A stretch of 64,000 bases of DNA from Ottelia alismoides. Its lineage: Eukaryota > Streptophyta > Magnoliopsida > Alismatales > Hydrocharitaceae. Below the pieces are notes generated by a model. It was not told the DNA's origin, ran no database searches, and was given only the letters and a program-made list of their open reading frames with translations. Below, piece by piece: positions 24,157-34,003 of the stretch (the first letter of the stretch is position 1; the number at the start of each line of letters is the position of its first letter). The stretch lies in assembly GCA_037367405.1 (NCBI GenBank), contig JAZKJV010011598.1, positions 1,302,001-1,366,000 on the forward strand, given 5' to 3'. Made by a program: the position numbers and the translations under genes.

Positions 24157-24192
24157 ACAGCCTTTACTTAAACCTTGCTCGTTCCCGAGCAA
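24157..24192 (-). other. Polypurine tract and adjacent hairpin, element B
   Basis: In element sense the stem TTGCTCG / CGAGCAA with loop GGAA (24175-24192) is followed by GGTTTAAGTAAAGGCTGT and the LTR start TGATGAAT. Compared with element A the sixth stem pair is C-G instead of T-A, a paired change that supports selection for the fold. Confidence 0.65.
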
Positions 24193-25661
24193 CTAAAATG
24201 AAATGCAAAAGTGAAATGAGATTGGGTTCCATACCAAGGTCATGAACAAAAGTTGAAAATGGAGCTTAACTCAACCTATGGATTAATAGTGTGGCGGAAC
24301 CTTATTGGGATCTGAATTTAAGACCTAACGACCTTTAAGTTCCACAAGTCTTCTATTCAAGACGCCTCAACAGTCAGGTCAGAACAAATCCTCATGCGTA
24401 AATTTCTGATGACTATGATTCCTACTTGTACTATGTAAGTGAAATATAGCTCTCCACATCAGAAATGGCAAAGAACCAGCCTCCTCTAACAAGGTAACTC
24501 TAATTCCCCGGTCCAGTAATTCTTTCCTCGAGGAGCGGGGTATTCCCTTCTAAGTTCAAGTGTGACCAGCTCAAGAAGAGGGGGTGGAGAGAAGAATGGA
24601 CGGTAGCCAGTGTAGCTACCTATCCTAGGATGCTTGACTAGTGTAGCCAAGTCATCCAGCTGCATGCTTCTATGGTATGAGGCTTTGAAGCATATGCCTT
24701 GCAAATATACAGACTCCGACGGGCATTTTATTTTCAATCAGGCATGTCCATATTTTTTGGAGTTCTCTTTTTTCTTTTCTGTTGAACTATATACAAGGTG
24801 CAGCATGTACATCAGGAGTTTTTCCTCTTGAGCCAGTAGACTATCCCTCTTTTGAAGCTTTATTGCAACCCACAGCATCCCGTCCTTAGATGTCAACACC
24901 ACCAGACTAGGTTGAGATGCACTTCCCTCCCTAGAGGAGGATGGATGTTTCCAACTATGTGCTACTCCAAGCCAAAGGATTCTACCTCCTCACCATCTCA
25001 TCGATGAAGAGCTACGTGCATGGTGCTTGTCCAAGTTAGGTCACTGTCTAAAAGAATCATGCGTGTGTACGAAATATTCTACTTAGACTAATCAAGATGA
25101 CATGTGAACATAGACTCGCCGACTCAAAGAATTAAGTCACTTGACCTGAGAAATCTTAACTCCAGTTCCTATAAGGCTCCTCTGAAATAAGGTAGATTAA
25201 GGTCAAATCAAATCCATCCTCAACATCTATTCATAACTTGGTTCAGAACCCACTAGCTTTCCACATTGCATATGCTAAATATGCAGATGAGATGTAGATG
25301 ACGTGCTATGTAAATGAATGCAAGACTCTCTTTCTTTCTTTTTTTTCCTTTTTTTTGAATGCACGGATGATATGAAAGAGTACATAAGAAGCCTATTTTT
25401 TGTTTTTGTTTTGTTTTTTTGTGTGCGTTTTTTTTCCAAAAATTGGTATACCTCCTATTTTACAACAATTTTTCAAGAGTTTTATAAGTGTTATACAAAT
25501 TATACAATATACATATTCTGTATACATGTGTTTTACAATTTTTTTTAAAAAAATCCAATTTTTACCTACCCGTAATTATTGTATAATATATACAAAAATA
25601 CGTGAAAATATGCGAAAGTATGAGCTATGGGTAAAGTATATATGTAATATATACATGCCCC
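24193..25661 (-). other. 3' untranslated interior of element B
   Basis: AT-rich stretch without recognisable domains between the hairpin array and the polypurine-tract hairpin. Small ORFs occur on both strands. No host gene fragment was recognised. Confidence 0.45.
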
Positions 25662-26026
25662 CCTATACTTAGCGTGTGCTATGTCCTCAGAGCACGAAAA
25701 ATGAGGAAAAAGACATAACCCATGCTAAGCATAGGAGAGCTAAAGTAACAAAAATGTATAGCAGTCATCCCGCCCCCCTATACTTAGGCTCTGGCAGCCT
25801 AAGTATAGAAGAAGAACAAAAACGGGGCGGACGAGGTCAAGAGGGGAAATGGATGAGTGTATACATGGCGGGCATCGGTCCCCCCTATACTTAGGCTCTG
25901 GTCAGCCTAAGTATAGGACAGGAGTGAGTGTAAGAACCGATGAGATCTGGAGAATGTACATAGAATGATGAAGAGACTCGGGTCACTCTCCCCCCTATAC
26001 TTAGGATCCGGTCATCCTAAGTATAG
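25662..26026 (-). repeat. Array of four hairpins with G-rich tails, element B
   Basis: Hairpins at 25662-25735 (12-base arms with one mismatch, long loop), 25778-25808 (13-bp perfect stem, 5-base loop), 25884-25917 (14-bp perfect stem, 6-base loop) and 25995-26026 (13-bp perfect stem, 6-base loop). Starts are spaced 116, 106 and 111 bases. In element sense every 3' arm ends CTAAG(T/C)ATAGG and runs into a G run of six or so. Stem bases change in pairs between copies (GGCT/AGCC in the third, GGAT/ATCC in the fourth). Element A has three decayed equivalents. Tandem repeats in the 3' region are known in Tat/Ogre elements; this folded form I do not recognise. Confidence 0.75.
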
Positions 26027-26860
26027 CCATAAAATGAAATGATATGGATCCAGGGCGAGTGATTCAAATAACTGGAGAGGGAGGGAAAGAAAATATATAC
26101 AAGGAGGATTGCGAATATACAAGGATCGAGAAGGTTTGTGACGAACCTTCTTGCATGAACAAGGAGGTGAGGAATATACGAGTGTGTCGTTGTCGGAATC
26201 GTCCTCAGATGAATAGTAGTGATGTGAAGGGATCATCCAACGTGGGTCGACACATGACTGCTTGCTTAGATAAGGCATGAGAACATCCGAACTGAGCTCA
26301 CTCATATAAATCACCTCATCCGGACCTGATGAGGACTCCTCAGAAAATTTCTTCCATGGTATGTTGAAGGAGACTTTCTTAGTCGATTTTCTAGAACCTA
26401 AATCATTGAGAGGGAGTGGAGAGCGATGTGCCTTGAGGGGTTTGGGGAAACTCCTCGAGGAATTATTTCTCGACTTCCTCTCACTAGATAGCCAACTAGA
26501 AGAGGGAGCAACTATATTTTTATGTGGAGTCAATTAGTCTTGGTTGTTTCCTTTGAAGTTCCGGGATGTGGTGCGTGCTGACCATGGATTCCTCATCAGA
26601 CGAGTCATCATAGAGATTGTAATATTCCTGAAGGGTCAACAGGCGTCTCGAGAAGGTGCTAATGATCCCAGTTGGCTTGGCATTATTGGGCTCTTGTATC
26701 GGATCATCAAAATGGTCAAGGCAATCAACAAAGGTCGTGTCCGACTCAATGATAGCTTCTGCTCATGAATCCTCCTTAGAAGTTGTCATGGTGGTGGTGC
26801 GAGCAGTTGGTGAAGTGGAGGTGTGGGGAGTCGTTGAACCAACGGTCGTCCAGACAGTCG
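26012..26860 (-). pseudogene. Ser-rich acidic C-terminal ORF of element B
   Basis: Downstream of the protease-like ORF an open stretch continues with one or two breaks: an upstream part near 26560-26850 containing LYDDSSDEES, and a 173-codon ORF at 26012-26533 rich in Ser and Lys with FSEESSSGPDE and YYSSEDDSDND. It stands where reverse transcriptase and integrase would be in a complete element. No domain recognised; predicted disordered. The last codons overlap the fourth hairpin. Confidence 0.4.
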
Positions 26861-26861
26861 G

Positions 26862-27773
26862 TCACTCAGGTGTAGCAGAGAGGTGGGACTCATCTACCTC
26901 TCGATGGTCATGACTGTCAGCGGATATGCGGATCACCTTAGAGTAAAGTGTATCAAAGAATGGGTGAGGTCGAAGTGCTCCCAATGCTGTAAAATCGATT
27001 TCCCGAGTCTCACAATTTATAGTCGCCTTAGCCAAGGCTAAGAACAGCTTCTCGAGAATAATAGGAGACTGGGTAAACTCTCCCCGGTGCTCAATGTCAA
27101 TGATTGTAGAGTCTACGTGGAGTAGAGCACCTTGGAAAGTTATGATGACTGAAATGGTTCCTCTCGACTGTTTGATAGATCGATCAGCCAGCTGAACGAT
27201 CTCTCTCGACTTTTTGATTGGTCTGAGTTTGAGCTTGTTAAACATAGAGGTCAGGAGGATATTTATCAGAGATTCATCATCGATTCTTGCATGGGTAAAG
27301 ATAGTGTCTTTGACTTCACACTCAACTCGGGGAAACCGCTTCACTCTACGGCTCTTGGTCTTTCTCCCCATCACCAAGGAGGTGGTCATAGACACTATGT
27401 GTCTTTCAATCCTTGTTCTCTTATTACCTGACCTCTTGGGCATCAATTTACTCTTTACAAATCTCTTGAGGTTGGGAAAGTAATCTATGGCCTTTATTAA
27501 GGGAAGTTTAAAAATCAATTCCTCATCGAGTGCTTCCCTTAGGGAAGGATCCAATTTTTTTAAGTCTTTTTCATTTTCTATTTTTATGAATTTTTCTGAT
27601 TTTCCAATGTTTTTGGTCTTTTTGGGGTTTTCAATTTTTGTGGTGTTTTTGGTGGATGAATGATCAAACTCTGGATTGGAGGGTAAGTGGTTAGTAGAAG
27701 AGGGAGGTAGAATTGACTCCAACTGCACAGAATGTGTAGGTTCCCTAATGCTCGTTCGGTTTTTCAACATCAA
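26862..27773 (-). CDS. Protease-like ORF of element B, 303 residues, altered active site
   Basis: Residues 80-115 (DEELIFKLPLIKAIDYFP..) match the linker that precedes Athila proteases, and residues 150-270 match the retropepsin domain: LRPIKKSREIVQLADRS at about 183-199 and the ILEKLFLALAKATI segment in place of ILGRPFLATA. The catalytic DxG triad aligns with Asp165-Asp166-Glu167, so the Asp is present but the Gly is gone and the following Ala-Ser is Ser-Leu. The frame is open throughout 912 bases, unlike nearly everything else in the window. The N-terminal 75 residues are charged and low in complexity. It may be a non-catalytic relic or a structural protein. The listed first codon is simply the first Met of the open frame. 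Confidence 0.55.
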   Translation of the reverse strand: MMLKNRTSIREPTHSVQLESILPPSSTNHLPSNPEFDHSSTKNTTKIENPKKTKNIGKSEKFIKIENEKDLKKLDPSLREALDEELIFKLPLIKAIDYFPNLKRFVKSKLMPKRSGNKRTRIERHIVSMTTSLVMGRKTKSRRVKRFPRVECEVKDTIFTHARIDDESLINILLTSMFNKLKLRPIKKSREIVQLADRSIKQSRGTISVIITFQGALLHVDSTIIDIEHRGEFTQSPIILEKLFLALAKATINCETREIDFTALGALRPHPFFDTLYSKVIRISADSHDHREVDESHLSATPE

Positions 27774-27775
27774 AT

Positions 27776-28570
27776 TTACTTACTTCCTTTTCCACTTTTC
27801 ATTCCCAAGCTGGTAGAAAATGAGTGCAAAATGTCGGTTACATCTCTCAACTTGGCACCAAATGATTCATTTTTCGCGATAAGTCGAGAAATGTCATCCT
27901 CCAAAATGTTCTCATGGCAAATCATGGGAGAAGTCTGCTCAATTGGAGGATACTGTTGAGATATTGGGGTCTCCATACTCAACATACCTAGACTCTGGCA
28001 TGTAATGTTGGGTCGAGTATGGGCCATCTGAATGGCAGATATTGGTCGCATCCTCATATGGTGGAGTCAATAAATAGGGGGTCCCTAAAATGAATCCATG
28101 AGCCCAATCATGTAAATGTATAGGCTCTCCGAATGTGTGATAAGGAGGCAGGTCAATGCAATCTTGATTACTAGCGTTAATCAAGTCAGGAAGATCATAG
28201 GTGCATGCCTCTCCATTCGGTATGTTCTATCAGCCAAGTAATTTTGCCAGTCTTCTGTCTCAGCAGTCGCTTGTTCTTCGTATGGTGCATTGATTCCAGC
28301 AAGCTCTCGAGAATAAGGATAGGCAGCCCAAGATGGAAGTAGATCCGGAGTGTTAGAATATGGAGTAGATGAGAAATGCAAAGAAGTGGAGAAGTCAGTC
28401 GAAGCTATGACTTCATAATCGGGTCGAGGTGGAACCGACCACGGGTAAGGGTCTCACGTGGATGGCGAAGGATACATGGAAGAAGAAGAAGGCCAAGATG
28501 AACGGTATATGGTCGAGGAGGAATGACCAGAGGTCACAGGGTATGGGGACCAATATCCCAACATCTTGAG
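27776..28570 (-). pseudogene. N-terminal ORF of element B, Tyr/Pro/Ser-rich
   Basis: A likely start at about 28569 (MLGYWSPYPVTSG) opens a Tyr/Pro/Ser-rich frame interrupted by a TGA near 28453, followed by fragments 28181-28381 and 27776-28057. The last has a helical, coiled-coil-like part (ISRLIAKNESFGAKL). I see none of the capsid motifs found in gag of element A and no CCHC finger, so this is not recognisable gag. Frame breaks separate it from the protease-like ORF. Confidence 0.45.
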
Positions 28571-30027
28571 GAGGAAAGGATGAATGTAATCAGATTGAGG
28601 TAGAAAACATGCAATTACGCGGGATAACACACACAGACAGACACAAAGACAAACGCAAGAGCAAACCCCGAGTTCACACTCAACATGGTGAAGGACCTGA
28701 AGCTGTGTCCTATTAATCTGGTTGATTTTAAATGTGATTTTTCAGGCAAATAGCAAGGATTACGTAGCCTATAGGGAAGTCGTCTCAAAGCCGGATGCGT
28801 CTCCCTTGTTTATCCTATCGCCTAAGATATCAATGCCCTTCCTTTCTTCGCTCCTATCACCAGTTGAGAAGTCGAGGACATGCCCCTATCTACCTACCTA
28901 AGTAGGTGAGGCTAACAAGGCTTACAACTTTGCCCCGGAGGGTTACTAGCAACTTGTCACGTTGCACCGCAATTTCACCCCTATCTACCTACCGGAGCAG
29001 GTGGAGGGTACTTGGCGCTGGCCAGTCGAACCCCAAAAAGTTCAGCCTGTGGTATTTGCTAGGATCGGGGTACGTGATATGGAAGGTGGGGTTTTTGGCT
29101 CTGCCTTTGGGTGTGCACACATGCTCAGTACCCTCACTCAGCCTGAAATCAAGGTCAAGGTTATTCTCCCCGCAAACAAGGGTTAATTTTAATCAATTTT
29201 TTTTGGTCCAATTCAATTAGCAGTCCCAATTTTAGAGATTAGTTGTCACTGTAATTAATCCACACAAGCAATCACATCTACCGTCCCAGTCCCAATTCCT
29301 TTATCCTAGGTTAGAAAAATCGAGAGAGAGAATCGGAAAAAGCCGATGCGATCGAGAAACGATGATGAATGCTTGAGTAAGAAGACTTACAGTGCCTCCA
29401 TCTCTCTACAATGCAGGATGCAATACTGAATTGAAACTTTACACTAAATGAATACAATCGATGAAAATCCGCTCCTAGACAGGCAGTTCTATTAGCGAGT
29501 GAAGAACAAGTTAAATTTGGCTAAGTTCTGTGGTCTAAGTGCGTCTTTTACTGGTGAAGTATGGTCCTAGATATTACGAGCACAAACAGTCCTAAGAAAG
29601 CTCTAAGAGCCACGACTGCGAGTCCTATCCTACGCCAATCAACACACAACACATGGAGACTCTTTTTATTATTTAATTACATGTGTGAGAACCCAAACGG
29701 GAACCATTGTAAATGTAGACTTTTTTTACAAGTTAACAAAAATGAAAAATCTTTTTGACGTCTCAACAACCGACTTGATCCACAAATGGTCGACCTCCGA
29801 TGCACTTAAAGATGCGTCGACTTCAAGAAAGCAGCTCCAAACCCACCAGGCCCTCGCTTAAAAAGATAAAATTTATGTCATAGAGGGATATCAAAATATA
29901 TACAAAAATGATCAGAAAAATAATTAAGAAAAAATGGATAATTACAAGGCGGCTCGGGGGGTCAGACTACCCGAGTAAATGGAATTCGTAAATCTAATTT
30001 TCTAAAAAGATCCTAAGCTATTTTCCT
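28571..30027 (-). other. 5' leader of element B
   Basis: Non-coding; 29180-29510 aligns with the leader of element A. Two short hairpins share the core ACCTACC at 28892-28907 (ACCTAC/GTAGGT, loop CTAA) and 28987-29002. No ORF of note. Confidence 0.5.
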
Positions 30028-30044
30028 CCCCGGCAACGGCACCA
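30028..30044 (-). other. tRNA-Asp primer-binding site, element B
   Basis: The plus strand CCCCGGCAACGGCACCA equals the 3' end of plant tRNA-Asp with one mismatch (A for G), so the minus strand is the matching primer site. It stands two bases from the LTR end. This fixes element orientation. Confidence 0.85.
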
Positions 30045-31470
30045 TTTGAATGAAAAATCATAGATTACCCTTCTTAATTCAACCGAATTAACGATTATAT
30101 TTGAGATGCTTGTGTAGTCGGGAAATCATACTTATCAAAAATTAACCGCACAAATAGAAGAATCGATGAATTAATTAATGTGCGGTTTTATGTTTTTTAA
30201 CCTGGGCAAGCCCCAAGGTCAACTCAAAGAGGTAAAGGAACAACTTCGGATCAGATTAGATGAATTAGCTCAATGTTTCCCCAGCATTTTTTATTTTTTT
30301 ATGTGATAAAAATGCCAAATGCAAAATACGTATGTATTACATTGTTAAGAAAATAAATAACTTACCCAAATTAATTTTAATGTGATATTAATCCAATTCA
30401 GCCAAACTATATATTTTCTTGTAAACTTAATCCAATGATGAATGCAAAATATTTTTTTGAATTTTTGGGCTTAAGATGCACAAATGAAAAATGCAAACTT
30501 TTTTGGGAGTTTTATGCAATTTTTCGTACAAACAGAATGCAGAAATTACGAAAAATTTAATGGAAATTAAATATGATGAAATGAATCTATATTAATTTTT
30601 TTAGAATTTCTGAGAATATATGATTTTTTATGAATTTTTTAATGAAAGCAGAGTGATTGTGCGTATTTAATTCCTAATAATCTACGAAATTAAATTATCT
30701 AGAAGAAAAATTATCTCAAATAGATATTCTAATTAGCAATCCAAGAAACCTAAAATTTTGTAAAAATGATATTAGTGGATTGAATTAAAAATCATTTACT
30801 GAAATCACTAAACAATTTATTTTATGCAAAATACAACTCCATATTTTATGTAATTTGGAAAGCAATTAAATAGCACTTAAAAGCATCACCCACAATTGTT
30901 TCACAATTTTTGGAATAATGTTTAATTATGTGCGAATTTCAGAGCAAAAATGGGTAAAATATCACTGAATTTTCAAACTCTGATTTTTAATAAATTATCA
31001 GTTGCTCATAAAAATGTAAATAAATAGCCAAAAGATACAGAATTAGTTGCTCATCAATGTGCTAGTTTTCATTAAAAGTTTTCATTAAAATAAATGATGC
31101 AAGATGACTGCCCAAATAAATGCATAAAGGTAGGGGTGTCTTTGCAATACAGAAAATAAAAATGCAACAAAGTAAAATGTGCTTGAGGGCACTTTGAAGT
31201 TTTAAAAATATGAAAGAATACAAATGCAATTTTTCTAAAATAAATAAACCAAGAAGAAAAATTGGACCTTCGTGCAGATCGTGGCACCCGCTAGGGCACG
31301 CAGAGAGGGCGGTGGACGGCGCGCGGTTAGCGGCGCACGTGGCAGCTGGAGCGGGGCGGGCAAGGTCGCAGCAGTGCACGGCAAGCGGGCTGACGGTGGA
31401 GGGGGTGTGTGGCAGCGCCGCAGCTGCTAATGGTGACAGGAACGGCTGGTCAGAGGCGGCGAGGAGGGGC

Positions 31471-31664
31471 CTGCGTCTCTTCTTTTTTTATTTTTTTTGT
31501 ATTTTTTTGTAAATTTTTTTGTAAACAGGAAATAAGATATGGAAATAAAATGGTGGTGATAGTGAATATTTGAATAAGATGATGGTGAAAATGTAATGAA
31601 GATGCACAAGACAAACAATGGATGTTAGATTAAAAAATGACTAAGTGACGATATAGAAATTTAC
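31471..31664 (-). other. Intron-like segment in 5' LTR of element B
   Basis: Donor CACAG|GTAAAT and acceptor GACGCAG|GCCC bound 194 bases of AT-rich DNA between two GC-rich exons, 270 bases downstream of the TATA box. This is the best-kept minus-strand copy. Confidence 0.5.
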
Positions 31665-31926
31665 CTGTGACGGATGGACGTTGTCGCATGTGGAGGAGGA
31701 GATAAACTTCGACTCCAAGTTGTCGCCTCGAGCGGTGTGGCGAATGCGTTGCGAAGCTAAGGCTCTTCCAAGAAGGAGGAGCGACGAAGGTTGGGAACCT
31801 TCAGATCTCACCATGAAGCTCATCTTCGCTCAAAGCCATTCTCGTCGAGCTTTCACCTAGACTAATGGCAGGGCTAGAGATTCTTTTATCGGAAGGCAGG
31901 TGATGAAAAATGATGGAGGAGATGTG

Positions 31927-31934
31927 AATATAAA
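31927..31934 (-). promoter_or_regulatory. TATA box of 5' LTR, element B
   Basis: TTTATATT on the minus strand, identical to the copies at 729-736 and 23045-23052, with the same spacing to the splice donor. Confidence 0.55.
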
Positions 31935-33576
31935 GAGGAGGAAGTTGGAAAGAGATGGAGAAAGTGGAGGAGTCGGGAGTTGATGGTTTGGAGTGGAAGA
32001 CAAGTAAAGAAGAAGAAGTAAAAAGGGAAAAATAAATAAATAAAGTAATATAAGTAGGCTACTAAATAAAGAGAAAAAAAAGTAAAATAAAATAATAAAT
32101 AAATGTAAATAATAATTAATTAAAATAACTAATGATAATAATAATAAAATATGAAATAATAAAAAAATGGGGTGACACTTGGTGGCTCTAGGATTTGCCA
32201 CGTGTCGCACCTAGAAAATCAAAAATTAAATGTAAAGAAAATAAAAAAATATCAAAAGGGGTTAAATCAAAAGGTGATCAACACGAAAGTTACTCGTCTC
32301 GACGAGATCTACAACTTTTGCGAAGGGTCAAAAATCAAAAGAAGTCATATGTACAAAATATATTTTGGTGTGGTACCTTATAGATATAAAATACCGCATT
32401 TTATCTTTTAATTTTTTGTCATTTTTTAAATAAGAGAACAACCAAAATAAAAATAGAAAAATATGAACGAAATATTTACAATTTAATCTATTTTTTTATT
32501 TTTAATAATTAATAAAATAAAAGGATAAAATACAAGGGCATTTTGGTCAATATGTACAATATACAATAGGGGCCCAAAACCCAAATTTTGCATACGATCT
32601 CTCATTTTAATGAAATTGGTCTCTTTTTGAAGATCTTTGAATGTAATATTACTTTAAAAATGAGTAGACCTAAATCAGACATTGTATGAGAGAGAGATGT
32701 GTGTTTAAGGCTCCTAGTTTCAAACTTGGACTCGAGTTTTATTGCTCAATTTTACAAGTTAGTATTTTTTGATATTTTCCTTTAATTAATATTAGTTATA
32801 CATACACTGTAGAGTTGAATTTATTAGATTTGGAGTTAGTATAAAATATATACAAATATGGTATTTACAGGTGATTTTACAAGTGAATTGGGCTTCTTAT
32901 TTAATGCAAATATGAATGCTAAAATGCAGATATTATTTATGCATGCATGAATGCTAATTATGCAATATAAGTGGAAATATGCAGCTAATTACTTGAGAAC
33001 AAAGCTCTATTTTCAACTTTTAGAGTGATGAATCACATATTCATCAGTGGTGCAGAAAGCGGGGGCCTTTTTTGTGGTGTGCAAGAAGTGTAGGGGGAAG
33101 AGCAAAATTTGTCCCCTCCCGCATGTGCTTCGCACGCATGGAGGGAAGCTAGTGGGCGAAGCTGGGGTTTGGGCCTCTGAAGCTAGGCATGGGGACGCTG
33201 AGCTTACATAACGGCTCGCGAGAGCTTCAGAGGCTGGCGTTGTCTTGGTCGACATGAGCCTCGAGGCATGGGACGGAGGCTCGAGAGGGGGATGACGTGA
33301 TGAGGCAATAACCATTAGATCCCCCAGTCCAATGGTTGCAGAGCAAGGAGACAGTGGTCGATGTCAGGCGGGGGAGCAAAGGTCGGCGGAGCTCAGTAGT
33401 CGTTGCTTCCGAGGCAGGAGGCAATTGTGGGTGAGCGTCCGGTGGCATGGGTCAGGGGGCTATAGATGCTCGATGATGCAGAAGAAGGTACAGAGGTAAG
33501 GTAGCTGTGGGTGAAGGTGAAGCACAAGATGCGAGGATGACGCTCCTGGTGGTTGTCGGTGGTGGATGGTGGAGAA

Positions 33577-33735
33577 CTGTGAAAGGTGGTGGGTGGGTAG
33601 GTGGGTGGGTAGGTGGGTCGTTGTCGGCAGGAAGAGGGCACGGAGGTGCGACGAGGTATGGACGGAGAAGGGGGCAAGATGAAATGGAAAAGAAACAGAT
33701 GGAGAATAAGAAGAAAAGGAGAAAAGAGGGAATAC
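33577..33735 (-). other. Intron-like segment in 5' LTR of element A
   Basis: Donor CTTAG|GTATTC at 33735 and acceptor TTTCACAG|TTC at 33577 on the minus strand (159 bases), 268 bases downstream of the TATA box. Pyrimidine-rich tract before the acceptor. Confidence 0.4.
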
Positions 33736-33996
33736 CTAAGGGAGTTCGCCTGGGGGAGGAGCTCGATGAAGAGCTCCGGGTTGTTGCTTAACCTCATAGC
33801 GTAAGGAGGGAGCTCGTCCGCAGCCTTCACCGATGGAGAACAGTCATAGGAGATGGTTGAATCACGCCCTTGGAGTAGCATGCCTTCGCTCGAGAACCAG
33901 ACTCTCATTGTCACCAAAGCATGGCTGAGCTCGGGCTCTCTCTCTCTCTCTATCTAGGAAAATGGCAGATGGCAATGGTGGCTAGTGGTCACTGAG

Positions 33997-34003
33997 ATAT
34001 ATA
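33997..34003 (-). promoter_or_regulatory. TATA box of 5' LTR, element A
   Basis: CTATATAT on the minus strand, flanked by GC-rich DNA. The 3' LTR copy near 9905 has decayed (TATGTAT). Spacing to the donor agrees with the B family. Confidence 0.6.

Larger units (their letters stand above)
21596..33046 (-). mobile_element. Element B: non-autonomous Athila-like LTR retrotransposon
   Basis: Right to left: 5' LTR 30047-33046, primer site 30028-30044, leader, three open-frame segments ending in a protease-like ORF, a Ser/acidic-rich ORF, a hairpin array, polypurine tract and 3' LTR 21596-24156. No reverse transcriptase, RNase H or integrase motif is present in the 5.9-kb interior, so it must rely on an autonomous relative such as the A lineage. 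It sits inside the 5' LTR of element A. Its 3' LTR lacks the last ~400 bases. Confidence 0.75.
30047..33046 (-). mobile_element. 5' LTR of element B, 3.0 kb
   Basis: Bounded by TGAATGAA at 30047, two bases from the primer site, and TTCATCA at 33046. It matches the 3' LTR and the LTR at 1-2945. Features in element sense: palindrome near 32176-32212, hairpin block 32286-32318, TATA box 31927-31934, leader, intron-like segment 31664-31471, GC-rich block 31470-31265, long AT-rich tail. Confidence 0.85.

Noticed and set aside
25662..26026. Hairpin array as a CRISPR-like or tRNA/snoRNA cluster
   Set aside because: Spacers are not unique equal-length units, the setting is a plant retrotransposon, and no tRNA arms or snoRNA boxes are seen.
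26012..27773. Host gene of unknown function
   Set aside because: Bounded by LTRs, primer site and polypurine tract in one orientation; the protease-like alignment to Athila shows a retroelement origin.
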